64,000 bases of DNA, taken from contig NZ_JBEJGY010000004.1 of assembly GCF_040253615.1 (NCBI RefSeq), positions 7,006,001 to 7,070,000 on the forward strand. The letters run 5' to 3'. The notes under the pieces are model-generated. The model did no database searches. It worked only from the letters and a program-made list of their open reading frames with translations, and was not told the DNA's origin. The position numbers and the translations under genes are program-made. Positions 25,265 to 33,670 of this stretch are shown here, one piece after another (position 1 is the stretch's first letter; each line of letters starts with the position of its first letter). The DNA is from Streptomyces sp. Edi4 (GTDB lineage: Bacteria > Actinomycetota > Actinomycetes > Streptomycetales > Streptomycetaceae).

Positions 25265-25690
25265 ATGGATGTCGCGGCGGCTCAAGCGGTTCTTGACAGC
25301 AGCCCCTTCGGGCCCTGGTGGGGGTTCCGGGTCGAAGCACTCAAAGAGGGGTGGGCCAAGGTCGCGCTGCCGCAGCGCCCCGAGCTCTTCAGGCCGGGCG
25401 GCGTCCTCCAGGGCGGGTGCGCCATGACGCTGGCCGACGTGACCTGCTGGATCGCCATCATGTCGCTGTCCGGCGCGGACGACCCCAGCGTCACGCAGCA
25501 GATGACCACGAGCTTCCTCGGTCCCGCACGCACCGATCTGATGTGCGAGGCGACCATCGTCCGCGCCGGCCGCCTGATCGTCTACGGCACCGCCGAGACG
25601 ACCGACACCGAGGGGAGGCTGGTCTCCCACCACACCCTCACCTATATCCGGCCACCCGCCCCGGCAGCCGGATCGACACCTCGTACATAA
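25265..25690 (+). CDS. PaaI-family hotdog-fold thioesterase
   Basis: 141 residues from ATG 25265 (a GTG directly before it is possible). A single hotdog domain: GGVLQGGCAMTLADVTCW is the helix-containing active-site stretch (His of the usual HGG is replaced by Gln, as in several PaaI-like members) and FLGPARTDLMCEATIVRAGR is the strand pair. Cleaves acyl- or aryl-CoA thioesters in the cytosol. The weak upstream Shine-Dalgarno leaves the start uncertain. Ends 31 bases before the PBP gene. Confidence 0.85.
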   Translation: MDVAAAQAVLDSSPFGPWWGFRVEALKEGWAKVALPQRPELFRPGGVLQGGCAMTLADVTCWIAIMSLSGADDPSVTQQMTTSFLGPARTDLMCEATIVRAGRLIVYGTAETTDTEGRLVSHHTLTYIRPPAPAAGSTPRT

Positions 25691-25721
25691 TTCTTTGATG
25701 TGATTCATAGGTGTACTGCGT

Positions 25722-27800
25722 ATGTTTCGCCGTATGCCCTTCACGCGTTCCCGTCCGGATGGATCCGGATCCGCCCTCAGTCGTACGTTTCGGTTCCTCG
25801 GAGTGAGTGTCCTGGCGGGCGCGATGGCCGCCGGCGTCGCGCTGCCGGTGGCGGGTGCGCTGGGGGTGGGCGCCAAATCCGCCGCGGAGAGCTTCAACAG
25901 CCTGCCCGACGAGTTCAAGACGCCCCCGCTGTCGCAGGCGTCGGGGATCTACGACGCCGACGGGGGGCTCATCGCCACCGTCTACGACCGTGACCGCACC
26001 GTCATACCCGGTGACCAGATCGCGCCGGTCATGCGCCAGGCACTGGTCGACATCGAGGACAACCGCTTCTACCAGCACGGAGCCGTGGATCTCCAGGGCG
26101 TACTGCGCGCGCTGAACAAGAACGCGGCCAGTGGAAGCGTCGCCCAGGGTGCCTCCACCCTCACCCAGCAGTACGTCAAGAACGTCTTCGTCGAGCAGGC
26201 GGGCAGCGACCAGAAGGCGGTACTCGAAGCCCAGCGCCAGACCCTCGGCCGCAAGATCCAGGAGCTGCGCTACGCGATCGAGCTGGAGCAGACCCTGCCC
26301 AAGGACCAGATTCTCACCAACTACCTCAACATCACCTTCTTCGGTGAGCAGGCGTACGGCATCGAGGCGGCCTCTGAGCGTTACTTCAGCGTGCACGCCA
26401 AGGACCTGAGCCTTCCGCAGGCGGCTCTGCTGGCCGGGCTCGTCCAGTCGCCGTCCATGTACGACCCGGTCAGCAACGCGGCCCTGGCCAAGCAGCGCCG
26501 GGACACCGTGCTGAGCAAGATGGCCGAATACGGCTCGATCACCTCCGCCCAGGCCCAGGAGGCGATCGCCACTCCGATCCAGCTCAAGATCAGTGCGCCG
26601 CGCCAGGGCTGCATCACCGCTCAGCACGGCGAGGGCTTCTTCTGCGACTACGTGCACCGGACCGTCCTGAGCGATCCGGCCTTCGGCAAGACGGCCGCCG
26701 AACGGCGCGCGCTGTGGAGCAGGGGCGGTCTGAAGATCCACACGACGCTGTCGCCCAAGGCGCAGAAGTCGCTCCAGGACTCGGTCACCTCGCACGCGTA
26801 CACCACGGACGACGCCGCCGCCGTGATGAGCCTCGTCCAGCCCGGCACCGGAAAGATCGTCGCGATGGGCCAGAGCCGCGACTACGGCCTGGGCGCGCAC
26901 CAGACCGAGATCAACCTCAACGTCGGGACGAAGATGGGCGGCGGCCTCGGCTTCCCGACCGGCTCCACGTTCAAGCCGATCGTGGCGGCCGCCGCGCTGG
27001 AGAAGGGCACGAGCCCGTCGCAGAAGTACCCGGCGCCGTACTCCATGCCCTGGCCCGCGATGTCCGACTGCGCGGGCAACACCTATCCGGAGAACGGCGA
27101 GGTCCATAACGACAGCCACTCCCTGGTCGGGCCGTTCGCCATGCCGGACGCCATGGCGCAGTCCGTCAACACCTACTTCGCGGAGCTGGAGGCGGACACG
27201 GGGCTGTGCGAGGTGGCGAAGATGGCCAACTCGCTCGGCATCAAGGCCCAGGCCGGTGGCACCAAGTTGCAGGTCGTCCCCTCGCTCACGCTGGGCAGCA
27301 ACGACCTGACGCCGCTGGAGATGGCCAACGTCTACGCGACGTTCGCCAACCACGGCACCTACTGCGCCCCCGTCGCCATAACCTCGGTGACCAAGCCCGA
27401 CGGCGGCAGCGTCCCGGTGCCGGGGGCCGACTGTCACCAGGTGATGTCGCCGGAGACCGCCGACACCGTCACGACCATGCTCCTGGGCGTCGTCCAGGAC
27501 GGCACCGGCAAGCCCGCCGGGCTCACCGACCGTGACAGCGCGGGCAAGACCGGCACCACCGACGACAGCAAGCAGGTGTGGTTCGCCGGCTACACCCCCG
27601 AGCTGTCCGGCGCGGCCGTGGTCAGCGACACCAAGAGCCCGCACGACCTCGACGGCCAGAGCATCGGTGGCACGATCGTCGGCCAGGCGTTCGGCGGCAC
27701 CCTCGCGGGGCCCGTCTGGCGCGACTCGATCGAGGGCGCGCTCGCCGGGGTCCCCGCCGGCACGCTGACCACGACGACGCTGCCCGGTTCGGACGGCTGA
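25722..27800 (+). CDS. class A penicillin-binding protein (transglycosylase/transpeptidase)
   Basis: 692 residues from ATG 25722 (alternative ATG 25734). A short cytoplasmic N-terminus, one membrane anchor (about 23-48), a GT51 glycosyltransferase domain with catalytic Glu112 in IEDNRFYQHG and GASTLTQQYVKN, then a transpeptidase domain with Ser415-x-x-Lys (STFK), SVN at 481 and KTGTT at 609. It polymerises lipid II and cross-links peptidoglycan outside the membrane. No C-terminal PASTA domains. Streptomyces encodes several such paralogues; this one has no division-gene neighbours. Confidence 0.93.
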   Translation: MFRRMPFTRSRPDGSGSALSRTFRFLGVSVLAGAMAAGVALPVAGALGVGAKSAAESFNSLPDEFKTPPLSQASGIYDADGGLIATVYDRDRTVIPGDQIAPVMRQALVDIEDNRFYQHGAVDLQGVLRALNKNAASGSVAQGASTLTQQYVKNVFVEQAGSDQKAVLEAQRQTLGRKIQELRYAIELEQTLPKDQILTNYLNITFFGEQAYGIEAASERYFSVHAKDLSLPQAALLAGLVQSPSMYDPVSNAALAKQRRDTVLSKMAEYGSITSAQAQEAIATPIQLKISAPRQGCITAQHGEGFFCDYVHRTVLSDPAFGKTAAERRALWSRGGLKIHTTLSPKAQKSLQDSVTSHAYTTDDAAAVMSLVQPGTGKIVAMGQSRDYGLGAHQTEINLNVGTKMGGGLGFPTGSTFKPIVAAAALEKGTSPSQKYPAPYSMPWPAMSDCAGNTYPENGEVHNDSHSLVGPFAMPDAMAQSVNTYFAELEADTGLCEVAKMANSLGIKAQAGGTKLQVVPSLTLGSNDLTPLEMANVYATFANHGTYCAPVAITSVTKPDGGSVPVPGADCHQVMSPETADTVTTMLLGVVQDGTGKPAGLTDRDSAGKTGTTDDSKQVWFAGYTPELSGAAVVSDTKSPHDLDGQSIGGTIVGQAFGGTLAGPVWRDSIEGALAGVPAGTLTTTTLPGSDG

Positions 27801-27831
27801 GAAGGTACCCCGCAGCCGGAAAGGTGCCCCA

Positions 27832-27890
27832 CGATCGGTCGGGCAGGGGCAGGGGCAGGGGCAGGGGCGGCGTGCGCCCCTGCCCGATAT
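27832..27890. terminator. repeat-containing terminator after the PBP gene
   Basis: Five tandem GGGGCA-type hexamers (27838-27867) are followed by GCCCCTGCCCGATATCG, complementary to any of the repeats and to the CGATCGGTCGGG just before them. Several alternative stems can form, all G/C-rich. Lies 30-90 bases after the PBP stop. Confidence 0.55.
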
Positions 27891-28043
27891 CGGTCGGCCG
27901 TACGAGGCGTCATACCAGAGTGGGACGCCGTCCGGGGAAGTTTGCCAACTGCGCACCGAGGGTGATGGATTGGCTACTACGGTGAGGCGCCGACGAGCAA
28001 CGTGGGCCTTGCGGCAGCCGTGTCGGGCCTGCCGAAGTGATCC

Positions 28044-30164
28044 ATGGCACCCCACGCACCGAGGACGCCGATGTCACATCTCCGCGCATCCGCAGCGCGG
28101 CCGGACCGCCGCGAGGGCGGGCGGCACGGCCGTAACGCCACCCGGCCGCACGCCCCCGCCGACGCCGGCCGCAAGGACCCGGCGGGCCGGGCCCCGGCGC
28201 CCCAACGGTCCCGCCCGCCGCACGAGTCCCGCATACGACCCCAACTGCTGCGCGCCGCCGTGCTGCCCGCCACCGTCGCGGTCCTGTGCGGCGCGGCCGC
28301 GGTCGCCTTCACCCTGCACTCCACCGGCAAGCACCCCTCCCTCGGGCTCTGGGCGCTGCTCGCGGGGCTCGCCGTGCTGGCGATCGCCGCGCTGGTCGCG
28401 GCGGGCATCGGCGCCGACCGGGTGGCCAAGTCCGTCCTCGGCCGCGCCAACGGACTGCGCCGCGGCAGCGCGCGGTCGGCCGCCGATCTGCGTACGGTCG
28501 TGGAGGCGCTGCGCCGCGGCGAAGGGCCGCCCGCGCGCCGCGCGCCGGCCCAACTGCCGCCGGGCGCGGACGCGTTCGAACTGCTCGCGCACGAGCTGAC
28601 CCGCTCCCACGACGCGGCCGTGGCCGCCGTGGTGCAGGCGTCCCAGCTCTCCAGCAGCGTCGGCAACGAACAGAAGGTCGAGGTCTTCGTCAACCTCGCC
28701 CGCAGGCTGCAATCACTCGTCCACCGCGAGATCCAGCTCCTGGACGAGCTGGAGAACCAGGTGGAGGACCCCGAACTGCTCAAGGGCCTCTTCCACGTCG
28801 ACCATCTGGCCACCCGCATCCGCCGGCACGCCGAGAACCTGGCCGTGCTCGGCGGCGCCATCTCCCGGCGCCAGTGGTCGCATCCGGTCACCATGACGGA
28901 GGTCCTGCGCTCCTCTATCGCCGAGGTCGAGCAGTACCCCCGGGTCAAGCTCGTCCCGCCGATCGACGGGACGCTGCGCGGCCACGCCGTGGCCGACGTG
29001 ATCCACCTGCTCGCCGAACTCGTCGAGAACGCCACGGTGTTCTCCGCCCCGCACACCCAGGTCCTGCTGCGGGCCCAGTTCGTGACGGCGGGCCTCGCCG
29101 TGGAGGTCGAGGACCGGGGCCTGGGGATGCCGGTCACCGAGCAGAACAAGATGAACGCCCTGCTGTGCGACCCCGACCAGGTCAACGTCGCCCACCTCCT
29201 ACAGGACGGCCGCATCGGACTGTTCGTGGTCTCCGCGCTCGCCCGCAGGCACGGCATCGCGGTCCGCCTGGGGACCAACATCTACGGGGGAGTGCAGGCC
29301 GTACTGGTGCTGCCGCAGGACCTGTTGGGCGCCGAGCCGGGCGAGGGCGGCCAGCACCATCGCTCCGACGCGCAGGCGGGCCGGAGCGCCGCGCGGGAGG
29401 GCGCGGGCCAGGTCTTTGGGGCGAAGGCGCCCGGCGGGCCGGCGGCCGCCGCCGAGGCGAGCCCCGCGCTCCCGGCCCCCGCCCCGCTCCCCGCCCACGC
29501 CGAACCTGCCCATCTGGAACCGGCCCACCTGGAACCGGCCCATCACGAACCGGCCCACCTGGAGCCCACGCACCGCGAACCGGCTCACCGCGAACCGGCC
29601 CACTCGGAGCCGGCCTTCGACCCGGCGCAGGCAGAACGCGCGAGGCCGCTGTCCGCATCCGTACCGCTGGATCCCGCCCCAGCCCCTGCCCCCGCGACGC
29701 GGCTCCCCATGGATCCGGTGCCGCCGCCCCGGCAGCACCGCGCGGAGCCGACCACGGTGGGGCACGGCAACGGGCCGCTCCCCGTGCGCGGGGCGGACCC
29801 GCAGCGGCCCAACCCCGCCGCCGCGCCCCCCGGCATCCACCACGGCGTGACCGGCGTGACCGGCGAGAGCGCCGAACCGCGCGTCTCCAGCGCGCCGAGA
29901 AACCAGAGCGCCGCCGTGCGCGGCACCATGGGCCGCCCCGATCTGCCCCGGCGCCGCAGCCAGGAACACCTGGTGCCCCAGTTGCGCGACGCCCCCGCGC
30001 CCCGCAGGAACGACGAACACACCCTGCACGATCCGGGGTTGATGGCCGCCTTCCAGCGCGGCATCGGGCTCGCGGAGGCGCAGCAGCACCACTTCGCAGA
30101 GCCGACCCACCAGTCCCCCCAGGCGCTCCAGTCGGAAACTGACGCCGAACACTCCAAGGAGTAG
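28044..30164 (+). CDS. cvnA: conservon protein CvnA, histidine-kinase-like ATPase
   Basis: 706 residues from ATG 28044 (ATG 28071 with GAGGAC upstream is equally plausible). Two membrane helices (about 72-95 and 104-130) are separated by a loop of only about 8 residues, so no extracellular sensor domain is present. A dimerisation region with HVDHLATRIRRHAENL and a HATPase_c domain (ELVENATVFSAPH N-box, DRGLGM, GLFVVSALARRHG) follow. The C-terminal 280 residues are Pro/Ala/Glu-rich and include eight 5-residue EPAHL-like repeats. CvnA proteins act with roadblock (B), DUF742 (C) and GTPase (D) partners at the membrane; no response regulator is nearby, as usual for conservons. Confidence 0.9.
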   Translation: MAPHAPRTPMSHLRASAARPDRREGGRHGRNATRPHAPADAGRKDPAGRAPAPQRSRPPHESRIRPQLLRAAVLPATVAVLCGAAAVAFTLHSTGKHPSLGLWALLAGLAVLAIAALVAAGIGADRVAKSVLGRANGLRRGSARSAADLRTVVEALRRGEGPPARRAPAQLPPGADAFELLAHELTRSHDAAVAAVVQASQLSSSVGNEQKVEVFVNLARRLQSLVHREIQLLDELENQVEDPELLKGLFHVDHLATRIRRHAENLAVLGGAISRRQWSHPVTMTEVLRSSIAEVEQYPRVKLVPPIDGTLRGHAVADVIHLLAELVENATVFSAPHTQVLLRAQFVTAGLAVEVEDRGLGMPVTEQNKMNALLCDPDQVNVAHLLQDGRIGLFVVSALARRHGIAVRLGTNIYGGVQAVLVLPQDLLGAEPGEGGQHHRSDAQAGRSAAREGAGQVFGAKAPGGPAAAAEASPALPAPAPLPAHAEPAHLEPAHLEPAHHEPAHLEPTHREPAHREPAHSEPAFDPAQAERARPLSASVPLDPAPAPAPATRLPMDPVPPPRQHRAEPTTVGHGNGPLPVRGADPQRPNPAAAPPGIHHGVTGVTGESAEPRVSSAPRNQSAAVRGTMGRPDLPRRRSQEHLVPQLRDAPAPRRNDEHTLHDPGLMAAFQRGIGLAEAQQHHFAEPTHQSPQALQSETDAEHSKE
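29498..29617 (+). repeat. 15-bp tandem coding repeat in cvnA
   Basis: About eight in-frame copies of a 15-bp unit (GAACCGGCCCACCTG-like) encode EPAHL, EPAHH, EPTHR, EPAHR and EPAHS. The units differ mainly at third positions and in the last residue, which suggests expansion followed by drift. The segment is predicted disordered and linker-like. Confidence 0.85.
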
Positions 30165-30171
30165 ATGCACC

Positions 30172-30606
30172 ATGGCGAGCGATGCGCCGACCGGACACGT
30201 CTCGGACCTCGACTGGCTCCTGAGCGGTCTTGTCCAGCGGGTGCCCTACACCCACAACGCGGTTCTGCTCTCCTGTGACGGACTGGTCAAATCCGTGCAC
30301 GGTCTGGACACCGACAGCGCCGACCACATGGCGGCCCTCGCCTCGGGCCTGTACTCCCTGGGCCGCAGCGCCGGGGCGCGCTTCGGCGACGGGGGCGAGG
30401 TGCGCCAGGTGGTGGTGGAGCTGGACTCCACCCTGCTGTTCGTGTCCACGGCCGGCTCCGGCACCTGTCTCGCCGTACTCGCCGGCCGGGAGGCGGACGC
30501 CGCCGTGCTCGGCTACGAGATGGCCATGCTCGTCAAGAGCGTACGTCCCTACCTGGTGACACCTGCGAGGCAGAGCGCCGGAACACCGAGCGGTCTGAGG
30601 AGTTGA
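30172..30606 (+). CDS. cvnB: conservon protein CvnB, roadblock/LC7 domain
   Basis: 144 residues from ATG 30172 with AAGGAG upstream, 7 bases after cvnA. A single roadblock/LC7 domain (about 10-125): LDWLLSGLVQRVPYTHNAVLLSCDGL and LAVLAGREADAAVLGYEMAMLV. Roadblock proteins bind small GTPases; here the partner is CvnD. Overlaps the possible TTG start of the next gene. Confidence 0.93.
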   Translation: MASDAPTGHVSDLDWLLSGLVQRVPYTHNAVLLSCDGLVKSVHGLDTDSADHMAALASGLYSLGRSAGARFGDGGEVRQVVVELDSTLLFVSTAGSGTCLAVLAGREADAAVLGYEMAMLVKSVRPYLVTPARQSAGTPSGLRS

Positions 30607-30608
30607 CG

Positions 30609-30980
30609 GTGGCGGCCCCTCAGGACGGGCCGTGGCTCGACGACGCGGCCGGGCGGCTGATCCGCCCCTACACGGTGAGCAACGGCCGCACCAGGCCGAC
30701 TGCCACGCTCGATCTGCTCTCCCAGGTCATGGCGACCGGCACTCCTCCCCTGATGCACCTGGGCCCCGAGCACTCACAGGCACTCGGCCTGTGCAAGGGC
30801 CCCACATCGGTGGCGGAGATCTCGGCTCACCTGCGGCTGCCGGCCGTCGTCACCAAAGTGCTCCTGTCCGATCTGGTGGACTGCGGGGCGGTGACCGCAC
30901 GGGCCCCCCGCTTCACTCACACGCCCACCGACCGATCTCTGCTGGAGGCAGTGCTCGATGGCCTACGACGACGGCTGTGA
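30609..30980 (+). CDS. cvnC: conservon protein CvnC, DUF742
   Basis: 123 residues from GTG 30609 with GAGGAG 6 bases upstream; a TTG at 30603 would overlap the cvnB stop. DUF742 motifs are RLIRPYTVSNGRT at the N-terminus and VAEISAHLRLPAVVTKVLLSDLVDCG, a winged-helix-like segment, at the C-terminus. Its role in conservons is unknown. Overlaps cvnD by 23 bases. Confidence 0.92.
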   Translation: MAAPQDGPWLDDAAGRLIRPYTVSNGRTRPTATLDLLSQVMATGTPPLMHLGPEHSQALGLCKGPTSVAEISAHLRLPAVVTKVLLSDLVDCGAVTARAPRFTHTPTDRSLLEAVLDGLRRRL

Positions 30981-31575
30981 CACCCGCCCCGAACGGGACG
31001 CCGTGGACCTGTTCCCGACCGCGCTGAAAATCCTCGTCGCGGGCGGGTTCGGGGTCGGCAAGACCACCTTTGTCGGAGCGGTCAGCGAGATCGAACCGCT
31101 CTCCACCGAAGAGCTTCTGACCACGGTCAGCGTGGCGCACGACAGCCTCGAAGGGGTCGAGTCCAAGACCACCACCACGGTCGCCATGGACTTCGGCCGC
31201 ATCACCCTGGACGACCGCCATGTGCTCTATCTGTTCGGCACGCCCGGCCAGGAGCGCTTCTGGTTCATGTGGGACGAGCTGTCCGAAGGGGCGCTCGGCG
31301 CGGTGATCCTCGCCGACACCCGCAGACTCGACGCGTGCTTCGCCGCCGTCGACTTCTTCGAGCGGCGGGGCATCCAATTCCTCGTCGCCGTCAACGAGTT
31401 CGACGGTTCGTACCGCTACGAGCCGGAGGAGGTGCGGGCCGCCATAGACCTCAAACCCGAGGTCCCCGTCGTGCTGTGCGACGCCCGCATCGGCAGCTCC
31501 GGCATCCGGACGCTGGTCACCCTGGTCCAGCATCTGCTCGCCACCGTCCCGGCAGCCACCAGCCATGGAGCCTGA
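30958..31575 (+). CDS. cvnD: conservon protein CvnD, Ras-like GTPase
   Basis: 205 residues from ATG 30958. P-loop GGFGVGKTT, switch II FGTPGQERFWFMW and a guanine-specificity motif VNEFDG (N-x-x-D with Glu in place of Lys) identify the MglA-like conservon GTPase (ATP/GTP-binding protein in older annotations). It probably cycles on CvnB at the membrane. The start lies inside cvnC, so the two are translationally coupled. Confidence 0.93.
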   Translation: MAYDDGCDTRPERDAVDLFPTALKILVAGGFGVGKTTFVGAVSEIEPLSTEELLTTVSVAHDSLEGVESKTTTTVAMDFGRITLDDRHVLYLFGTPGQERFWFMWDELSEGALGAVILADTRRLDACFAAVDFFERRGIQFLVAVNEFDGSYRYEPEEVRAAIDLKPEVPVVLCDARIGSSGIRTLVTLVQHLLATVPAATSHGA

Positions 31576-31577
31576 CT

Positions 31578-32150
31578 ATGACGTACGACCCGACCGGACA
31601 TCTGCTGCTCACCCCCGTCGACCGGGAGGCGCCGGCCCGCGTGCAGCGGCTGCGCCAGCTCGGCATGGGGCGACTGCCCGATCCCGCCTTCGACGAGTTC
31701 GCCCACAAGCTCGCCGAGGTGACCGGCGCCCCCTTCTCGATGGTCAACTTCATCGATGAGAACCAGCAGTTCTTCGCGGGCCTGCACACCCCCCAGGGCG
31801 CCCACACCGGCTCGGACCTGGGCGCGGCGGTCGCCGGCACCGGGGGAGTGAGCCGGATCATGGCCCGCGACCACGGGTACTGCCCGCACGTCGTGGTCCG
31901 GCGCAAGGCGCTCGTCCTTGAGGACGTGTGCGACTACCCGCGGTTCGCCGGCAACCCGGTCGTCGACGAGATCGGCATCCGGTCCTATCTCGGGGCGCCG
32001 CTCATCGACCGCACGGGCATCGCGCTGGGCACGATCTGCGTGGTGGACACCGAACCCCGGCCCTGGGGCAGGGCCGGGCTCGAAACGATCAAGTCCATGG
32101 CGGCGGAGCTGATCGAGCAGATCCACCGGCGCGAGGACGGCGGTTTCTGA
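31578..32150 (+). CDS. GAF-domain protein, fifth gene of the conservon
   Basis: 190 residues from ATG 31578, two bases after cvnD. A single GAF domain spans about residues 35-185: FAHKLAEVTGAPFSMVNFIDENQQFF, CPHVVVRRKALVLEDV and SYLGAPLIDRTGIALGTICVVD. A Cys in HGYCPHVV matches the position used by GAF proteins that bind tetrapyrrole or sense redox. Five-gene conservons with a terminal GAF protein or cytochrome P450 are known. It probably supplies the input that CvnA lacks; this is inference. Confidence 0.88.
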   Translation: MTYDPTGHLLLTPVDREAPARVQRLRQLGMGRLPDPAFDEFAHKLAEVTGAPFSMVNFIDENQQFFAGLHTPQGAHTGSDLGAAVAGTGGVSRIMARDHGYCPHVVVRRKALVLEDVCDYPRFAGNPVVDEIGIRSYLGAPLIDRTGIALGTICVVDTEPRPWGRAGLETIKSMAAELIEQIHRREDGGF

Positions 32151-32171
32151 CGTCCTCGCGCGCGGTGACGG

Positions 32172-33377
32172 TCAGTGCAGGGGTGCGGGCTCTTCGAGGC
32201 GCACCCGGTCGGACAGCCGCTGCGACCACTGCCCCTTCGCCATGCCGAGCGCCACCTCGGCCAGCCGCAGCAGCTGGACGTCCGAGGTGCCGGCCGGCGC
32301 GAAGATGTGGTGGGCGTCGCGCAGATACCTCTCGATGGGACGGTCGGTGAACAGGCCCGCCGCCGCGTGGATCTCCATGGCGTTGCGCGCCGAGTCCAGA
32401 GCCGACTCGACGTTGACCACCTTGGCGTTCATGAGTTCGGCATCGCAGGGCAGCCCCTGGTCGAGCATCTGGACCGCGTGGTAGGCCACAAGTCGCGCCG
32501 TCATCACCCGGGACTGCAATTGTCCCAACTTGATTTTGATGTTGGGCAGTTCGTACAACGGCTTGCCGTAACGAACGCGTTCCCGGCAGAACTTGGTGGT
32601 CTCCTCCAGGATCGCCTGGTGAATGCCCAGGGACACGGCGGTGAGATTGGCCCGCCCGTACAACACGCTCGAGGAGTACGCCACGGCGAGGCCGTCGCCC
32701 TCCTGTCCGAGCCGATTGGCCACCGGAATACGACAGTTGTCAAAACGGACCTCGCCGAAACTGAAGCCGTGCAGCCCCATCGCCGGCCGATGCTCGCCCA
32801 GTGAGAAGCCGGGCCGGCCGGACTCGACAAGGAAGGCCGAGAGCCCGTGGGAGCCCGGCCCGGTGCGAAGGATCACCCCGTGAAGATCGCCGACATGGCT
32901 ATTGCCCACAAAGACTTTGCGGCCCTGAAGAATGTAGTCGTCGCCATCGCGGACCGCGCTCGCGGCCATCCCCAGGACATGCCCGCCCGACTCGGGCTCG
33001 GTGACGGCGATCGTCGGAAGGCAGTCGCCCGCGCAGACCGCCGGAAGCCAGTTCTTCTTCTGTTCCTCGTTACCGAAGTGCACGATCTTGGCGACGCCGA
33101 GCTGCGAGGCCTGCACCATGGCGCCCATCGCGCCGCTGACCCGCGACAGCTCCTCGATGATGATGGTCTTGCCGAGGTGGCCGACGCCCATGCCCCCGTA
33201 CGCGGGGCTCACGGTGGCGCCGATCCAGCCCTGGCGGGCGATGAGCCGCGACAGTTCGTGCTGGACGGTGCGGGCCGTCTCCATCTCGGCTATCCGGGGC
33301 CTCACCTCGCTCTCCGCGAAGTGCCTGACGTCTTCCCTGAGTTGTTGGTACGGCCGGCTGTTGACGTATCCGTGCAT
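32172..33377 (-). CDS. acyl-CoA dehydrogenase-fold flavoprotein lacking the usual catalytic Glu
   Basis: 401 residues from ATG 33377. The three-part ACAD fold is clear: N-terminal helical ATVSPAYGGMGVGHLGKTIIIEE, middle beta domain CLPTIAVTEPESGG and MGLHGFSFGEVRFDNCRIP, C-terminal helices VRYGKPLYELPNIKIKLGQLQ and IHAAAGLFTDRPIERYLRDA. The usual catalytic-base loop (EGTxEIQ) reads APAGTSDVQ, with Ala at the Glu position, and the alternative helix-G Glu site reads LYGRANL without Glu. It may therefore be an oxidase, monooxygenase or chain-length-variant enzyme. Upstream is a 1.37-kb gene-free stretch with palindromes. Confidence 0.85.
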   Translation of the reverse strand: MHGYVNSRPYQQLREDVRHFAESEVRPRIAEMETARTVQHELSRLIARQGWIGATVSPAYGGMGVGHLGKTIIIEELSRVSGAMGAMVQASQLGVAKIVHFGNEEQKKNWLPAVCAGDCLPTIAVTEPESGGHVLGMAASAVRDGDDYILQGRKVFVGNSHVGDLHGVILRTGPGSHGLSAFLVESGRPGFSLGEHRPAMGLHGFSFGEVRFDNCRIPVANRLGQEGDGLAVAYSSSVLYGRANLTAVSLGIHQAILEETTKFCRERVRYGKPLYELPNIKIKLGQLQSRVMTARLVAYHAVQMLDQGLPCDAELMNAKVVNVESALDSARNAMEIHAAAGLFTDRPIERYLRDAHHIFAPAGTSDVQLLRLAEVALGMAKGQWSQRLSDRVRLEEPAPLH

Positions 33378-33524
33378 CCGCGAGCCTCCTCCGCGAAACG
33401 CCTGCCATGGGTGGCCCCGGCAGGTGGTGCATCGGCAGTGGTCCCGTCCTGAAGGGGCCGGCCTCTCCAGTTGTGGCTCCCCAGCTCCTGGTGTGGTTCA
33501 CCATCGGTTCCTGTGCCATTTTTT

Positions 33525-33536
33525 GCCAACGTTGGC
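33525..33536. promoter_or_regulatory. 12-bp perfect palindrome upstream of the ACAD-like gene
   Basis: GCCAACGTTGGC, about 150 bases upstream of the ACAD-like start, preceded by a six-T run and followed by CAG. The CG-centred symmetry resembles LacI/GntR-type operators. Binding protein unknown. Confidence 0.45.
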
Positions 33537-33630
33537 CAGAAGCAGCCGAGTTGACGTTGGATGGCGATGTGTTGTGTGCGGCCCGGCCCCGTCCGGTCCC
33601 AGTCGATTGCATCCCCTTCACACAAGTTCC

Positions 33631-33670
33631 TGCCACATGCCCACGGCAAAAGTTTCGTGGCCATGTGGCA
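33631..33670. promoter_or_regulatory. 40-bp imperfect inverted repeat
   Basis: Arms TGCCACATGCCCACG and CGTGGCCATGTGGCA match at 14 of 15 positions around a 10-base A/T-rich loop (GCAAAAGTTT). It is far from any gene stop, so it is more likely an operator or the stem of a small RNA than a terminator. Confidence 0.5.
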
